Source: Bradyrhizobium macuxiense
GTDB lineage: Bacteria > Pseudomonadota > Alphaproteobacteria > Rhizobiales > Xanthobacteraceae
Direction: 5' to 3'
DNA: 64,000 nucleotides
Assembly (NCBI RefSeq): GCF_007993935.1
Contig: NZ_VITY01000018.1
Span: 62,001 to 126,000 of the forward strand
Part shown: piece after piece, positions 15,836-26,700 of the stretch
Layout: the number at the start of each line of letters is the position of its first letter
How positions within the stretch are numbered: the first letter of the stretch is position 1
Position numbers and translations under genes: made by a program
Notes under the pieces: generated by a model
The model's database searches: none
What the model saw: only the letters and a program-made list of their open reading frames with translations
Told to the model about the DNA's origin: nothing

Positions 15836-18138
15836 ATGGACGCTCGCAGGTGGCGGTCGCGCAAATCAGTTCGCTCGATAGCTTCCGATCCGGACGCCGG
15901 CTTGCGGCACTGCTGCGCGGCCACGATGAGATCGGCTCGGCCGTGCAGGCGGCGCGGGCCGCATTGCAGCGCGCAGGGGCGATTGATCACCTCGCGGCCT
16001 GGGACGAGGCGGTCCACGACCTGTTCGGGGCCAATCTTGGCCATGCCGTCGTTTTGGGCTTTCTGCGGTTATCGGAGCAATGGCCGGCGCAGCGATCGAT
16101 CGATGATCTGATCGCGGTCGGGCGCGCCGCCGGCGATATCGGCCGCGGCGCCGGAAGCCGTGCCGCCCATGGGTTGCTGACCGAATTGTCCAAGGTGCTG
16201 CCGCGGCTTGCCGGTCCTGGAGAACTCACCGCCGTTCTCGCTGCGCTCCGCCAACTCGCAGATGCGGGTCCGGAATCGGTCGGCCTTGCGATCGGCCGGC
16301 TGGAGCCGCTGCTGGCGCATGCCGGGGCTGATGACTTCTCCGCCTGGGTCTCCGCAGGCTTGCGCGCAAGCGGCGGTCGCGCATCGCGCCGGCGTGCCTA
16401 TTTCGCGCTCGACGATCCGCTTTCGGTACGGCTGTTCGCGGTGGGGCGAACCGGCGATGACTTTGCACGGCTGGAGAAGCGCCTCGCTGCAACAACGATC
16501 GCGCTGTGGAACAGAAAGCCTCGCTTCCGCAAGCTTGCCGTTGCGCCGACGCCGGTGCCGCGGCGCACCTCGCTCGCTGCCGGCTTCATCGGTCTCCCCG
16601 AGACCTTTCCCGGCTTTGCGGGCGAGGCGGCGGACACCATCTATCTCGCGGCGGTCGCGCATGCCGGAGCCCACCTCGTGCATTCCGCCGTCCGCTTTCC
16701 CGTGGGGCGACTGAAGGCATTGCAGATCGCGCTGGTCTCGCTGATCGAGGATGCCAGGGTCGAGACGCTGGCGCTGCGCGAGATGCCTGGGCTGCGCCGG
16801 TTGTGGCTGCCGTTTCACAGCGCGACGCCATCCGGCCAGGCAACCGCGGCCGGACTGATGATGCGACTGGCGCGCGCGCTGATCGATCCGGACTATCGGG
16901 ATCCGGATGCGTGGGTGAACAAGGGACAACAATTGTTTGCCGCTGCCGCCGGCCGCTGGACGGATCCCGCCATCAGCCGCGAGATCGGCGGGCTGCTCGG
17001 CAACGACATCGGCCAGATGCGGCTGCAGTTCAACGCCAAGAGCTACGTCGTCGAGCCCGCTTACCGCGACGATAATCTGGCGCTGTGGGATTTTGGCGAT
17101 CAGCCGGACAGTCCGACCGAGACGATCGAACTTGCGGTCGATTCCGTGCGCATGGAGCGTCGCGAGGACGCCGATGGACAGTCCACCGACGACAACGCAA
17201 GGCCCGACGAGACGCTGCGCGCGAAGGCCAGCGCGGTCACGCTGCTGGACGGATTTCCGGTCGCCACCTATCCGGAATGGGACTACGCCGCGCGGACCGA
17301 GCGGGCGGACTGGACGACGATCCTGGAGGCTGATGCCGCGGTCTCCGCGCAGCCGTTCGAGCTGCCGACGGACACCGAGACGACCCGCTGGATCACGCGG
17401 TTGACTCGCGACGCGTCGATCGGCCGCCGTATCAGGCACAAGGGCCAGCGCGACGGCGACGCGCTCGATATCGACGCGGCGATCGCGCTGACGATCGAGC
17501 GGCGCGCCGGCAGCGTCGGCGAGCCGAGAGTCTATCAACGCGATGCGCCGGGGCCGCGCGATCTTGCCATTCTGCTGTTGTTGGACCTGTCGCAATCGAC
17601 CGCTGATCGCGACCGTCGCGGCCGGACGGTTCTCGACGTCGAGCGCAAGGCGGCCGCGATCATGGCGGCGGCGGTCGAGGCCGCCAATGACGCGATCGCG
17701 GTGCATGGCTTCAGCTCCGACGGCCGCGAGCGCGTGCGTTATCTGCGCATCAAGGGCTTTGAGGAGCCGATGGACGCCGTGGTGCGTTCGCGCCTCGCGG
17801 GGCTCGGCAGCAGCCATTCCACCCGGCTTGGCGCGGCCTTGCGCCATGCCGGGGGCTACCTTGCGGAACGACGTGCGTTCCGCAAGGTGCTGCTGGTGCT
17901 CACCGATGGCGAACCGTCCGACGTCGATGTGCCCGATCCGCAATACCTGGTGGAGGACGCGCGCCGGGCCGCGCAGCAATTGCGGCGGCGCGGCACCGAT
18001 ATTTTTGCCTTCGGTGTCGGAGAACACAGATTTCCCCAGCTCGATCGCATTTTCGGCGAGCGCTACGCGCTCCGCGTACCGCGCATCGAGGTGTTGCCGC
18101 ACCGGGTGATGCAGCTCTACGCGGAACTGAAGAAATAA
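15832..18138 (+). CDS. VWA-domain protein (NorD/CbbO-like), partner of the AAA+ ATPase
   Basis: A 768-residue cytosolic protein starting at GTG within the upstream stop (GTGA). The N-terminal 550 residues are helical and typical of NorD/CbbO. The C-terminal von Willebrand factor A domain begins near residue 577 with LLLLDLSQST, whose DxSxS metal-ion site (D585) is intact, and the later VLTDGEPSDVD completes the MIDAS. In known pairs the VWA protein carries the client to the ATPase ring. This is the last gene of the amide operon. A 130-bp gap with no clear terminator follows before the signalling genes. Confidence 0.88.
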   Translation: MNGRSQVAVAQISSLDSFRSGRRLAALLRGHDEIGSAVQAARAALQRAGAIDHLAAWDEAVHDLFGANLGHAVVLGFLRLSEQWPAQRSIDDLIAVGRAAGDIGRGAGSRAAHGLLTELSKVLPRLAGPGELTAVLAALRQLADAGPESVGLAIGRLEPLLAHAGADDFSAWVSAGLRASGGRASRRRAYFALDDPLSVRLFAVGRTGDDFARLEKRLAATTIALWNRKPRFRKLAVAPTPVPRRTSLAAGFIGLPETFPGFAGEAADTIYLAAVAHAGAHLVHSAVRFPVGRLKALQIALVSLIEDARVETLALREMPGLRRLWLPFHSATPSGQATAAGLMMRLARALIDPDYRDPDAWVNKGQQLFAAAAGRWTDPAISREIGGLLGNDIGQMRLQFNAKSYVVEPAYRDDNLALWDFGDQPDSPTETIELAVDSVRMERREDADGQSTDDNARPDETLRAKASAVTLLDGFPVATYPEWDYAARTERADWTTILEADAAVSAQPFELPTDTETTRWITRLTRDASIGRRIRHKGQRDGDALDIDAAIALTIERRAGSVGEPRVYQRDAPGPRDLAILLLLDLSQSTADRDRRGRTVLDVERKAAAIMAAAVEAANDAIAVHGFSSDGRERVRYLRIKGFEEPMDAVVRSRLAGLGSSHSTRLGAALRHAGGYLAERRAFRKVLLVLTDGEPSDVDVPDPQYLVEDARRAAQQLRRRGTDIFAFGVGEHRFPQLDRIFGERYALRVPRIEVLPHRVMQLYAELKK

Positions 18139-18268
18139 ATAGAGGGTCCTGCCGTCACGGAGCCGGCCCGGATCGTCGTCCACACGCCTACGCACCGCTG
18201 TCACACTTCGACGCTAACGTTGCAGATTGGACACAGCGGCCCGCCTGGGAACAATCGACGCGGACACG

Positions 18269-19024
18269 ATGAGCATTGGATATCTTTCGAGGGGCCGGGC
18301 AGGGCGCCCCTCAGACGCTTGTCGATTGTGCGTTTTGATCTGCCTCTGCATGCTTGGCGCCGGCGCCGATCTCGCGATGGGACAAGAGAGCCCGAACGCT
18401 TCGGCGGCGCGCATCACCTTCGATATTCCGTCTCAAGCCCTGACATCCGCGCTGGAAAGCTACGGCGCCACGGCGCGGCGTGAGGTGCTCTATGACGCGC
18501 GGCTTGCGACCGGCCGGCGCTCGAGCGAGGTGAAGGGCGTATTCGCGCCGTCCGAAGCCTTGCAGATCCTGCTCGATGGCACCGGCCTGGTCGGCCGTCT
18601 GACGTCGGAGAACGCGCTGGTGGTGGTGCCCTCGTCTCCAGCCGCCGGCCAGCCGACGACGCCTGACGTCGATGCGAGGAAGGGCGATCCGATCATTCGG
18701 GCCCGCTACTATGCGCAAGTGCAGGAGCGCGTCCGGGACGCCTTCTGCAGGGACAGCCTGTTGCGGCCGGGGCGGTATCGGATCGCCGTGCAGTTCTGGA
18801 TCGCTCCAACAGGATCCGTGCAACAGACCAAGATTTTGAGCAAGACCGGCGATGACCGCATCGATAGCGCGATCGAGACGACGCTTCGTGGATTGAGAAT
18901 CAAGGAGGCGCCGCCGCAAGGCATCTCGCAACCCCTCACGATGGTCGTTGCGCCGCGTTCGCCGGAACAGACGCAGGACTGCGTTGGGATTGACGCAATC
19001 CGCTATGGCGGCGAGGCGAACTGA
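18269..19024 (+). CDS. Periplasmic STN-domain/TonB C-terminal-like fusion protein
   Basis: A 251-residue protein from the ATG at 18269. It has a signal peptide (LCVLICLCMLGAGADLAMG), then an STN (secretin/TonB short N-terminal) domain at about residues 45-115 (ITFDIPSQALTSALESYGA), a linker, and a TonB C-terminal-like domain at about 150-235 (YRIAVQFWIAPTGSVQQTKI). STN domains normally sit on TonB-dependent receptors and touch FecR. Here there is no beta-barrel, so the signalling domain is soluble and fused to an energy-transducer-like domain. It is directly followed by an ECF sigma factor and FecR, with a 10-bp gap, so it is probably the signal input of that set. Confidence 0.8.
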   Translation: MSIGYLSRGRAGRPSDACRLCVLICLCMLGAGADLAMGQESPNASAARITFDIPSQALTSALESYGATARREVLYDARLATGRRSSEVKGVFAPSEALQILLDGTGLVGRLTSENALVVVPSSPAAGQPTTPDVDARKGDPIIRARYYAQVQERVRDAFCRDSLLRPGRYRIAVQFWIAPTGSVQQTKILSKTGDDRIDSAIETTLRGLRIKEAPPQGISQPLTMVVAPRSPEQTQDCVGIDAIRYGGEAN

Positions 19025-19034
19025 GCGTGCCGGG

Positions 19035-19538
19035 ATGAGCGACGCAAACCGGACCATGCTCCGCAGCTTCCTGGCTGCCCGCTACGATGATCTCAAGCTG
19101 CGGCTGAGCCGTCGTCTGGGCTCGGCGGAGCTTGCCAGCGATGCGTTGCAGGACACCTATGTGCGTCTCGACCGGGCCGAAGTGGCGGGGGCGGTGCAAA
19201 GCCCGGCCGCGTATCTGTTCCGGATGGCCTTCAACGTCGCAATGGACCGGCAGCGGGCCGAGAAGCGGCGCCTGGCGCACAACGAGGTTCAGGATCTGCT
19301 CCATATTGTCGACGATGCGCCGGGGCCGGGTCAGATCGCGGAGGCCCGCTTCGAGATCGAGGCGCTGGAGAAGGCGATCGCGGAACTGACGCCGCGGCGC
19401 CGGATCATCCTGCTGGCCGCACGGCTCCAGGGCATGCCGCAGCGGGAAATTGCCCGCCGGCTCGGGGTCTCGCTGCGCCTGGTCGAGAAGGAACTCCGCC
19501 TCGCCCAGGAACATTGCGCGCTGAAGCTCGGAAAATAG
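19035..19538 (+). CDS. ECF-family RNA polymerase sigma factor (FecI-like)
   Basis: A 167-residue sigma factor. The ATG at 19035 gives MSDANRTMLRSFLAARYDDL; earlier in-frame codons lie inside the STN gene. Region 2 is at about residues 8-75 (SAELASDALQDTYVRLDR), and region 4 at about 105-160 (LTPRRRIILLAARLQGMPQREIARRLGVS). It would direct RNA polymerase to genes controlled by the FecR-like protein encoded 87 bp downstream. The likely targets are the operon itself and the giant exoprotein gene. Confidence 0.92.
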   Translation: MSDANRTMLRSFLAARYDDLKLRLSRRLGSAELASDALQDTYVRLDRAEVAGAVQSPAAYLFRMAFNVAMDRQRAEKRRLAHNEVQDLLHIVDDAPGPGQIAEARFEIEALEKAIAELTPRRRIILLAARLQGMPQREIARRLGVSLRLVEKELRLAQEHCALKLGK

Positions 19539-19625
19539 TTGTGCGGTTGATGGCTATGGCGAACGTCAAACGGACAAGCGGACGACCCGGCTGCGGAGAC
19601 GAGGGGCGCTGCGAGGCAAGCCTGC

Positions 19626-20621
19626 ATGACGAGCAAAGGCGGTAAATCGACGATGGGGCTCGGCGCAATGGAGCGGGAGGCACATGCCTGGGTCAGGCGC
19701 TTGACGTCCGGCGACGCGACGGTCGAGGACGCCGATGCGTTCCAGGTGTGGCGCGAGCAGAGCGCAGCCCATGCGACTGCGTTTGCGAAGGCCAGCCAGC
19801 TTTGGGAGACGGTCGGCAGCGCCGGCCATAACCTCCGCTATGACCCTGCATCGCTTGGCGTGCTGCTCGATGGCGAAGCCAGGCGCGTGATGACCCGCAG
19901 GCTGGTGCTCGGCGGCGGACTTGCGACCGCCGCCGCGGCCGTCGGAGCGGTGACGTTGCGTCCCCCGCTCGAGCTCTGGCCGTCATGGTCCGAGCTTGCT
20001 GCGGACTACCGGACGGGGACCGGAGAGCAGCGCAAGCTAGCGCTGAACGACAGCGTGTCGATCAACCTGGACACGCGGACCAGCATCGCGCTGCGCCCGG
20101 ACCATGGCGACAGCAGCCGGATCGAGTTGATCACGGGCCAGGCGTCGATTGCGACGACCCCGCAACAGTCGAGGCCGGTGACCGTGATTGCGTCGAGCGG
20201 TCAAGCGGTTGCAACGCAAGCCTCGTTCGACGTGCGCTATCTCGGAGCCGAGGTGCGCGTCACCTGTCTCGGCGGCGAGGTCCGCGTCGAGCATCAGGGA
20301 AATGCCCGCACTGTTCGTGAGAGGCAGCAGATCGCCTACGACGAGCGGCGCATGAGCGACATCGTTGCGATCGACCCGGCCGTCGAATCGGCCTGGCAAG
20401 AGGGTTTGCTCGTCTTCCGCTACACGCCGCTGCCCAAGGTGGTGGAAGAGGTGAACAGGTACCGATCGGGCCGAATCTTCATCGTCAATGCCGGGCTGAA
20501 CGCCCATTTGATCAACGGCCGCTTCCATATCGACCGGATCGACGAGGTTCTCGTGCAGCTCGAGCAAGCCTTTGGCGTCAAGGCGAAAACGCTTCCCGGC
20601 GGCATTGTGCTGCTGAGCTGA
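19626..20621 (+). CDS. FecR-family anti-sigma/signal transducer
   Basis: A 331-residue inner-membrane protein. The N-terminal DUF4880 part (EAHAWVRRLTSGDATVEDADAFQVW) would hold the sigma factor in the cytosol. One membrane segment lies near residues 92-112 (RRLVLGGGLATAAAAVGAV). The FecR periplasmic domain follows (about 130-235; DYRTGTGEQRKLALNDSVSI), and the C-terminal STN-like part ends KTLPGGIVLLS. FecR proteins pass a periplasmic signal to an ECF sigma factor, often by proteolysis. The natural partner is the STN-TonB_C protein two genes upstream. Confidence 0.92.
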   Translation: MTSKGGKSTMGLGAMEREAHAWVRRLTSGDATVEDADAFQVWREQSAAHATAFAKASQLWETVGSAGHNLRYDPASLGVLLDGEARRVMTRRLVLGGGLATAAAAVGAVTLRPPLELWPSWSELAADYRTGTGEQRKLALNDSVSINLDTRTSIALRPDHGDSSRIELITGQASIATTPQQSRPVTVIASSGQAVATQASFDVRYLGAEVRVTCLGGEVRVEHQGNARTVRERQQIAYDERRMSDIVAIDPAVESAWQEGLLVFRYTPLPKVVEEVNRYRSGRIFIVNAGLNAHLINGRFHIDRIDEVLVQLEQAFGVKAKTLPGGIVLLS

Positions 20622-20642
20622 GGAGGCCTCACGCAGGGCGGC

Positions 20643-20722
20643 AAAAAAATTCCGATCCGGCGTGCGGGTCGGCCCGTTCGGGATCGTCTCAGCCGCGAGG
20701 GTCTCGGTGCTGGCGCTGAGAC
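20643..20722 (+). promoter_or_regulatory. A-tract and inverted repeat upstream of the exoprotein gene
   Basis: The 145-bp gap before the exoprotein gene holds an A7 tract (20643-20649) followed by TTCCGATCCGG and, 21 bp on, GATCGTCTC. This has the layout of a FecI-type ECF promoter, though I cannot match a firm consensus. GTCTCAGC (20686-20693) and GCTGAGAC (20715-20722) form a perfect 8-bp inverted repeat that could fold in the mRNA leader. Confidence 0.3.
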
Positions 20723-20766
20723 GCGAAATGTTCGGCTGTTGCCGCCCGGCGCAAGAAAGCGATCCC

Positions 20767-23700
20767 ATGGTTCCCCGCCTCTCCAGGTCCCTATCCCGCG
20801 CGACGGTTCGCACCGCATTGTTCGGCAGCGTCAGCGTCGTGGCGCTGCTGGCCAATACGCCGGTGGTCGCGCGCCCGTTCGGGTCGAGCTGGACGTCGTC
20901 GCCGTCGGCCGCAGCGATGGCAGCGTCGCAGTCGGCAGCGCAGGACGCTGCGGCGGCCGCCAAGCAGGGCCAGGATGCGATGGCACGGGCCACGCGCGCC
21001 ATCCAGGCGATCCAGGGCTTGCAGAACGCGGCGCGCAGCGCGGCGCAGACCTCGCAGCGTTCGGTGACGCTGCCGCAGGTCGCCGTCCCCAACGGCCTTG
21101 CCCCCGGCGGCCTGCAGGTGGCGCCGGGATGGCAGGGAGCGAATGCGCCGACGCAGGCGGTCGATGCCGCCGGCCAGACCCAGGTCGGCATCGCGCAGAC
21201 CAGGGCGCAGGCGATCCTCAACTGGAATTCCTTCAACGTCGGCGCACGCACCACGCTGACCTTCGACCAGCAGGGCAATACGAACTGGGTGGCGCTCAAT
21301 CGCGTGGTCGGCAGCACCGCGCCGAGCCAGATCCTCGGCAATATCAAGGCCGACGGCTCGGTCTATGTGATCAATCAGAACGGCATCATCTTCGGCGGCG
21401 CGAGCCAGGTGAATGTCGGCTCGCTGATCGCCTCAAGCGCCAACATCACCGATACCCAGTTCCTCACCAGCGGCATGTACGCGCAGCAGGCCGGCGGCCG
21501 ATATGTGCCGAGCTTCACGGATGCCCGTGGTGCGGTGAGGGTCGAGCCCGGCGCGCTGATCTCGACCAGCGCGCCGTCCTCGGTGACGCAAGGCGGCGGT
21601 TTCGTCCTGCTGATGGGAACCGAGGTCAGCAATGCCGGCTCGATCACCGCGCCGCGCGGCCAGGTGCAACTCGCGGCCGGCAACGACTTTCTGCTGCGGC
21701 CGGGTTACAGCACGGACGCCAACCAGGCCTCGACCACGCGCGGCAACGAGATATCGCCGATCGTGCGCGACGCGATCGCGGCCGTCGGCAATTCCGGCCT
21801 GATCTTCGCCCAGCAAGGCGACATCACGCTCGCGGGCCGCAGCGTCAACCAGAACGGGGCGCTTGTCGCCACCACCTCGGTCAACACCCGCGGCACGATC
21901 CATTTGCTGAACGCCGCCTCCGATGCTGCGGGGAGCATCACGCTCGCCGGCGGCAGCCTGACCGCGATCCTGCCCGAGCTCGGCAGCAGTGACACCGCGC
22001 TCGACAGCCAACGCAACCAACTGGTCGCCGATTCCAAGGCCTTCACCCACGCCCCGGTCGCCAACGCCCAGTTCGACAATCTTTCGCAGCTCTCCGACCG
22101 GCTCGATCAGGGACGTATCGAGATCGTCAGCGGCGGCACGGTCAATTTCAAGGCCGGTTCGACCACGCAGGCGCAGGGCGGCCAGGTGGCGGTCAACGCC
22201 GGTCACCGCGTCTTCGCCGAGAGCGGATCGGTTATCGACGTCTCGGGCGTGCGCGGCGTGCTGCTGCCGATGTCGACCAACAACCTCCTGATCAACGTGC
22301 AGGGCAACGAGCTGCGCGACTCGCCGGTCAACCGCGATCAGGACAGTCTGAAGAACGCGGATGTCTGGATCGATGCCCGCGACCTGGTGCTGGTGCCGGC
22401 GGGCACCGGCGGCTATGCGACCGACCGCTACTATACGCCGGGTGGCCTGCTCGAGGTTTCCGGCTATCTCGCCAATACCGTGCACCGGATCGGCGAATGG
22501 GCCGCGGTCGGCGGCAGCGTCACGCTGTCGGCGCCGGAAGTCGTGGCGCAGAAGGGAGCCGTGTTCGACGTCTCCGGCGGTTCGGTCAGCTACCAGGGCG
22601 GTTACATCCGGACCACCAACTTCCTGGGTGCGGACGGCCGCCTCTACAGCGCCAACCAGGCCCGCGCCGACATGCAGTTCTACGGCATTGGCGCGGGCTT
22701 CATTCGCGAGCACAAGCTCGGCGGCAAGGTTGCGCCGAATCTGACTGAAATCTGGACCAGCCCGTTCGGCAAGGGGCGCGTGACGACCCGTTGGGAGGAC
22801 GGCTACACCATCGGCCGCGACGCCGGCTCTCTCATCCTGTCGACGCCGACGGCGGTCTTCGAAGCCGATATCGTCGCTGATGTCGTCACCAGCTCACGCC
22901 AGACGACGGCTCGGCCTGACGGCACGACCGATGGCTACAAGCTGTCGCAGAATGTCGCCCCGCTGCAGGGCAAGCTCGCGCTCGGCGGCTATTCGGGACT
23001 GGGCCTCACCGATGCATCCGCGGCGCGGGTCGTCTTCGGCCGGACGCCTGAGATATCCGAGACATTGAACGTCACGTCTGTCTTGCCCGACGATCGCATC
23101 GGGACCGCGTTGTTCAACTCGGATGCGCTCAATGCCGCCAAACTGGGCGGGCTCAATGTTGCGAGCAGCAAGGAAATCCACGTCGAGGCGCCGCTCGAGC
23201 TCGCCCCGGGCGCGCAAGTGATCTTCGCGGCGCCGCATGTCGAACTCGGCGCCAACGTCACGGCGCATGGCGGCAGCGTGACGCTGACCAATCTGATGCA
23301 TGCGCTGCTCGGCCAGAACCAGAACGAGCAATGGTGGGCGCTTCGCGACGCGGACGGCAAGGCACTGGTCACGATCGGCCAGAACGTCGCCGTCGATCTC
23401 AGCGGGTTGTGGAGCAACGGACTGACCGGAGCCGATGTCTCCGGTCAGGCGCATGTCGATGGCGGCAATCTCACCGTGTCGACGACCGGCGGCATCACGC
23501 TTGCGAGCGGGTCGCTGATCGATGTGTCCTCGGGTGGTGCCATCCTGGCGACCGGCAAGACGAAAGGCGGCAAGGGCGGCAATGTCAGCCTCGTGGCCAA
23601 TGACTATTCGCATCTGGTCTGGACCCAGTTCTTCACCAATCCGCTCATCCTCGATGGCACGATCCGCGCCTATGGCTTTGCCGGCGGCGGCACGCTGACG

Positions 23701-26700
23701 CTGAACGCGGGTCAAGCGATCGCGATCGGCGAGGCCGTGGCCGATGCGCTGGTGCTCGATCCCGCGATCTTCAAGTCCGGCTTCACGGCCTACAACATCA
23801 GCAGCAACACCGGCATCCGGATCGGTGAAGGCACCCGCGTCGACGCCGAGGTGCCGGTCTATCGCTTCACCCAGGGCAGCTTCGGCGCGCCGAGCGGCAG
23901 CCCCGTTGCCGATGCCGCAACGCTCTGGACGCCGCCGCGCTTCTCGGTCAACTCCTTCACGCATGGCGCCACGCAGCGCGTCGGCGCCGATGTAACGTTC
24001 TGGAGCCTGCATGATTTCACGCTGGCCAAGGGCGCATCCATCAACGTCGATCCGGGGCGCTCGGTTTCGATCTACGCCAATCGCCAGACGGTCATCGACG
24101 GCGCGATCACGGCGCCCGCCGGCAATATTCTGATCACGAGCTTGCAGGACGCCCCTGGCGACACCCGATACAATTCCGGATACGGCGAGTTCGGCCTGAC
24201 GCGTTCATTCTGGATCGGCGACGACGCGGTGCTGGACGTCTCGGCGCGCGATGCGGTCGGGCGCGACGACGACGGGATTTCCTATGCTGCCGTGCCGGAC
24301 GGCGGCACGATACGCATCGGCGGCACCGGCGCGCTCGATCCAAAATATCCCGTCGTCAGCGACGCCTTCGTGATCGTTCGTCCGGGCGCGCTGATCGATG
24401 CGTCTGGTACCTCGGCGGTGGTCGATGTCCAGAATGGCAAGACCTATGTGCCGACGCTCGCCGCAAGCGACGGCGGGACGATCTCGCTCTATTCCAGTTT
24501 CGGCATGGCGCTCGACGGCACCTTGCGGGCTGCGGCCGGCGGCAGCGGCGCGTCCGGCGGTTCGCTGAACCTGACCATGTCCTGGCGCGGCTATGTCGTG
24601 GGGCAGCCGAACACGAGTTCGCCCTATGCCAGCAACGAACTGCCGCCGGAGTTCCAGAGGTCGCGCGATATCACGCTGGTGCAAAACGCTACGGGCAGCG
24701 GGCTCGGCGCCAATCTGTCGCCCGGTCAGGCCGATCCAGCGCTGCAATTCGGGCGGACCGTGATCAGCGTCAACCAGGTCGCGAAGGGGGGCTTCGGCTC
24801 TCTGGCGCTGTATACGCGCGATCTTCTCGTCTTCGACGGCAATGTGGACCTCAGCCTGTCTCGCAGTCTTCGGTTGTCGAGCGGTGTCATCGCCGCAGCG
24901 TCCGGCACGCCAAACAGCACAATCAATTTGTCTGCGCCCTATGTCCGTCTTGATGGCGTCTACAACGCGGAGGACTCGCAGACGGCGGTGGGCTATTCCC
25001 CCGGGATCAACAATGTCGGAGTTCGGAATCCGGCGGCGGGCGGAAGCTTCACCGTCGCGGGCGACCTGATCGACGTGTATGGGCCAGTCCAGTTCGGAGC
25101 CACTGGCCAACAGGGCAGCGGGGCCGTGGACATTGGACGTCCCGTCAGCATTCCATTCGATGCCCGCGGCTTTCGTCAGGTCGCGCTGCAGAGCAATGGC
25201 GATATCAGGTTCGGCAGCGGCGGTCTGGATGTCGAGAATCTCGCACTGACCGCGGACCAGATCTATCCCTTGAGCGGCGCCCTTGCGCTCATCAAGGTTG
25301 GGCTCCGTCCAAGCGGGACATATTCCATCTATGACCCCGATGCACATCTCGTCATTCGCCGCAATGACGACGAGACGCCGCCGGTCCCGGCCTCGGCCTT
25401 CGGTGATTTGGTGCTGATTGCCGCCGACATTGACCAGGGCGGCGTTGTTCGCGCACCGCTTGGCCGCATCTCGTTCAACGACACCCGGCTCGTCAGCGGT
25501 CCGCTCGTTTCCCCCGCATCCAACGCGCGCATCACGTTCCGCAGTGGTAGCATCACCTCCGCGAGTGCGGCCGGCCTGATCATGCCGTTTGGCGGCACCT
25601 CGGATGGCATCGCCTATCAAGGCGCGGACGGCACGTTGCGCAACCTGGCCAGCGCGACTTACGACGATCATCAGGGCAGATATCTGATTGCAAGCGGCAT
25701 TTCGATCAATGCCGCCTCGGTGGTGGGTGAGCCCGGGTCCGTGCTCGACCTGTCAGGCGGCGGCACGCTCACCGGTGCGGGCTTCATTTCCGGCCGTGGC
25801 GGCTCGGTCGATGCGCTGAAGACGGCGCTCGTCAATGCCAATCCGGTCAACAGCTACAGCGCTGCCGGCAACAAGGTCTATGCCATCCTGCCTGGTTATG
25901 CAGCCGACTATGCGCCGGCGATCGCAACCAATGGCGCGGGCGACCCGGTGATCGGCCAGCAGATCACGCTTCCCTCGGGTGTGCCGGGATTGCCTGCGGG
26001 CACCTATACATTGCTGCCTTCCAGCTACGCGCTGTTGCCGGGCGGCTATCGCGTCGAGCTCGGCTCGACCGGAACGACCGTGATGGCGCCTGGGCGGGCG
26101 GGCAATGGCTCCGTCGTCACGTCGGGCTATCTCGGAGTTGCCAACACCGCAATCCAGGACACGCTGCCGACGCGGGTGATCCTCACGTCGGGCCAGACCA
26201 CGCGGCTCTACTCGCAATACAACGAAACCGGCTACGCTGATTTCGAGCGCGCGCAAGCCGCCACCTTCGGCGGGTTCCGGCCTCGTCTGCCGGAGGACGG
26301 CAAGGTCCTTGATATAGGTCTGTTCCCTCAGCAGGATAATACGAAATCATTGTCGTTCGCCGGGACGGCCTTGTTCGACGGCGCCAAAGGTGGTGTTGAC
26401 GGCACCCTGGTCGTCAGGCCGTCGGCTCTCATGGCGAGTACTGCCGCACTCGACATTACGGCGCCGGGCGCAACGCCGATAGCCGGTCATACGTCGATCT
26501 CCAGCGACGACATCAATGCCTTCAGGGCATCCACGCTCTTGCTGGGTGGCGTCAGCGTGTTTTCCGCACCGGACGGCGATCCGGGCGCGGGCGCGCAAAT
26601 CTTTTTTGACGGAAGAGTGGCCGTCAATCTCCTCGATGGCGCCAGCATCCGCGCCGGACAGGTTTTCCTGGTCGGCAAGTCGGTCAACATGGCTGGCGGC

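Noticed and set aside
18195..18239. CCGCTGT/ACAGCGG inverted repeat upstream of the STN gene
   Set aside because: Seven-base arms with a 31-base spacer are weak in GC-rich DNA, and no matching copy was seen elsewhere.
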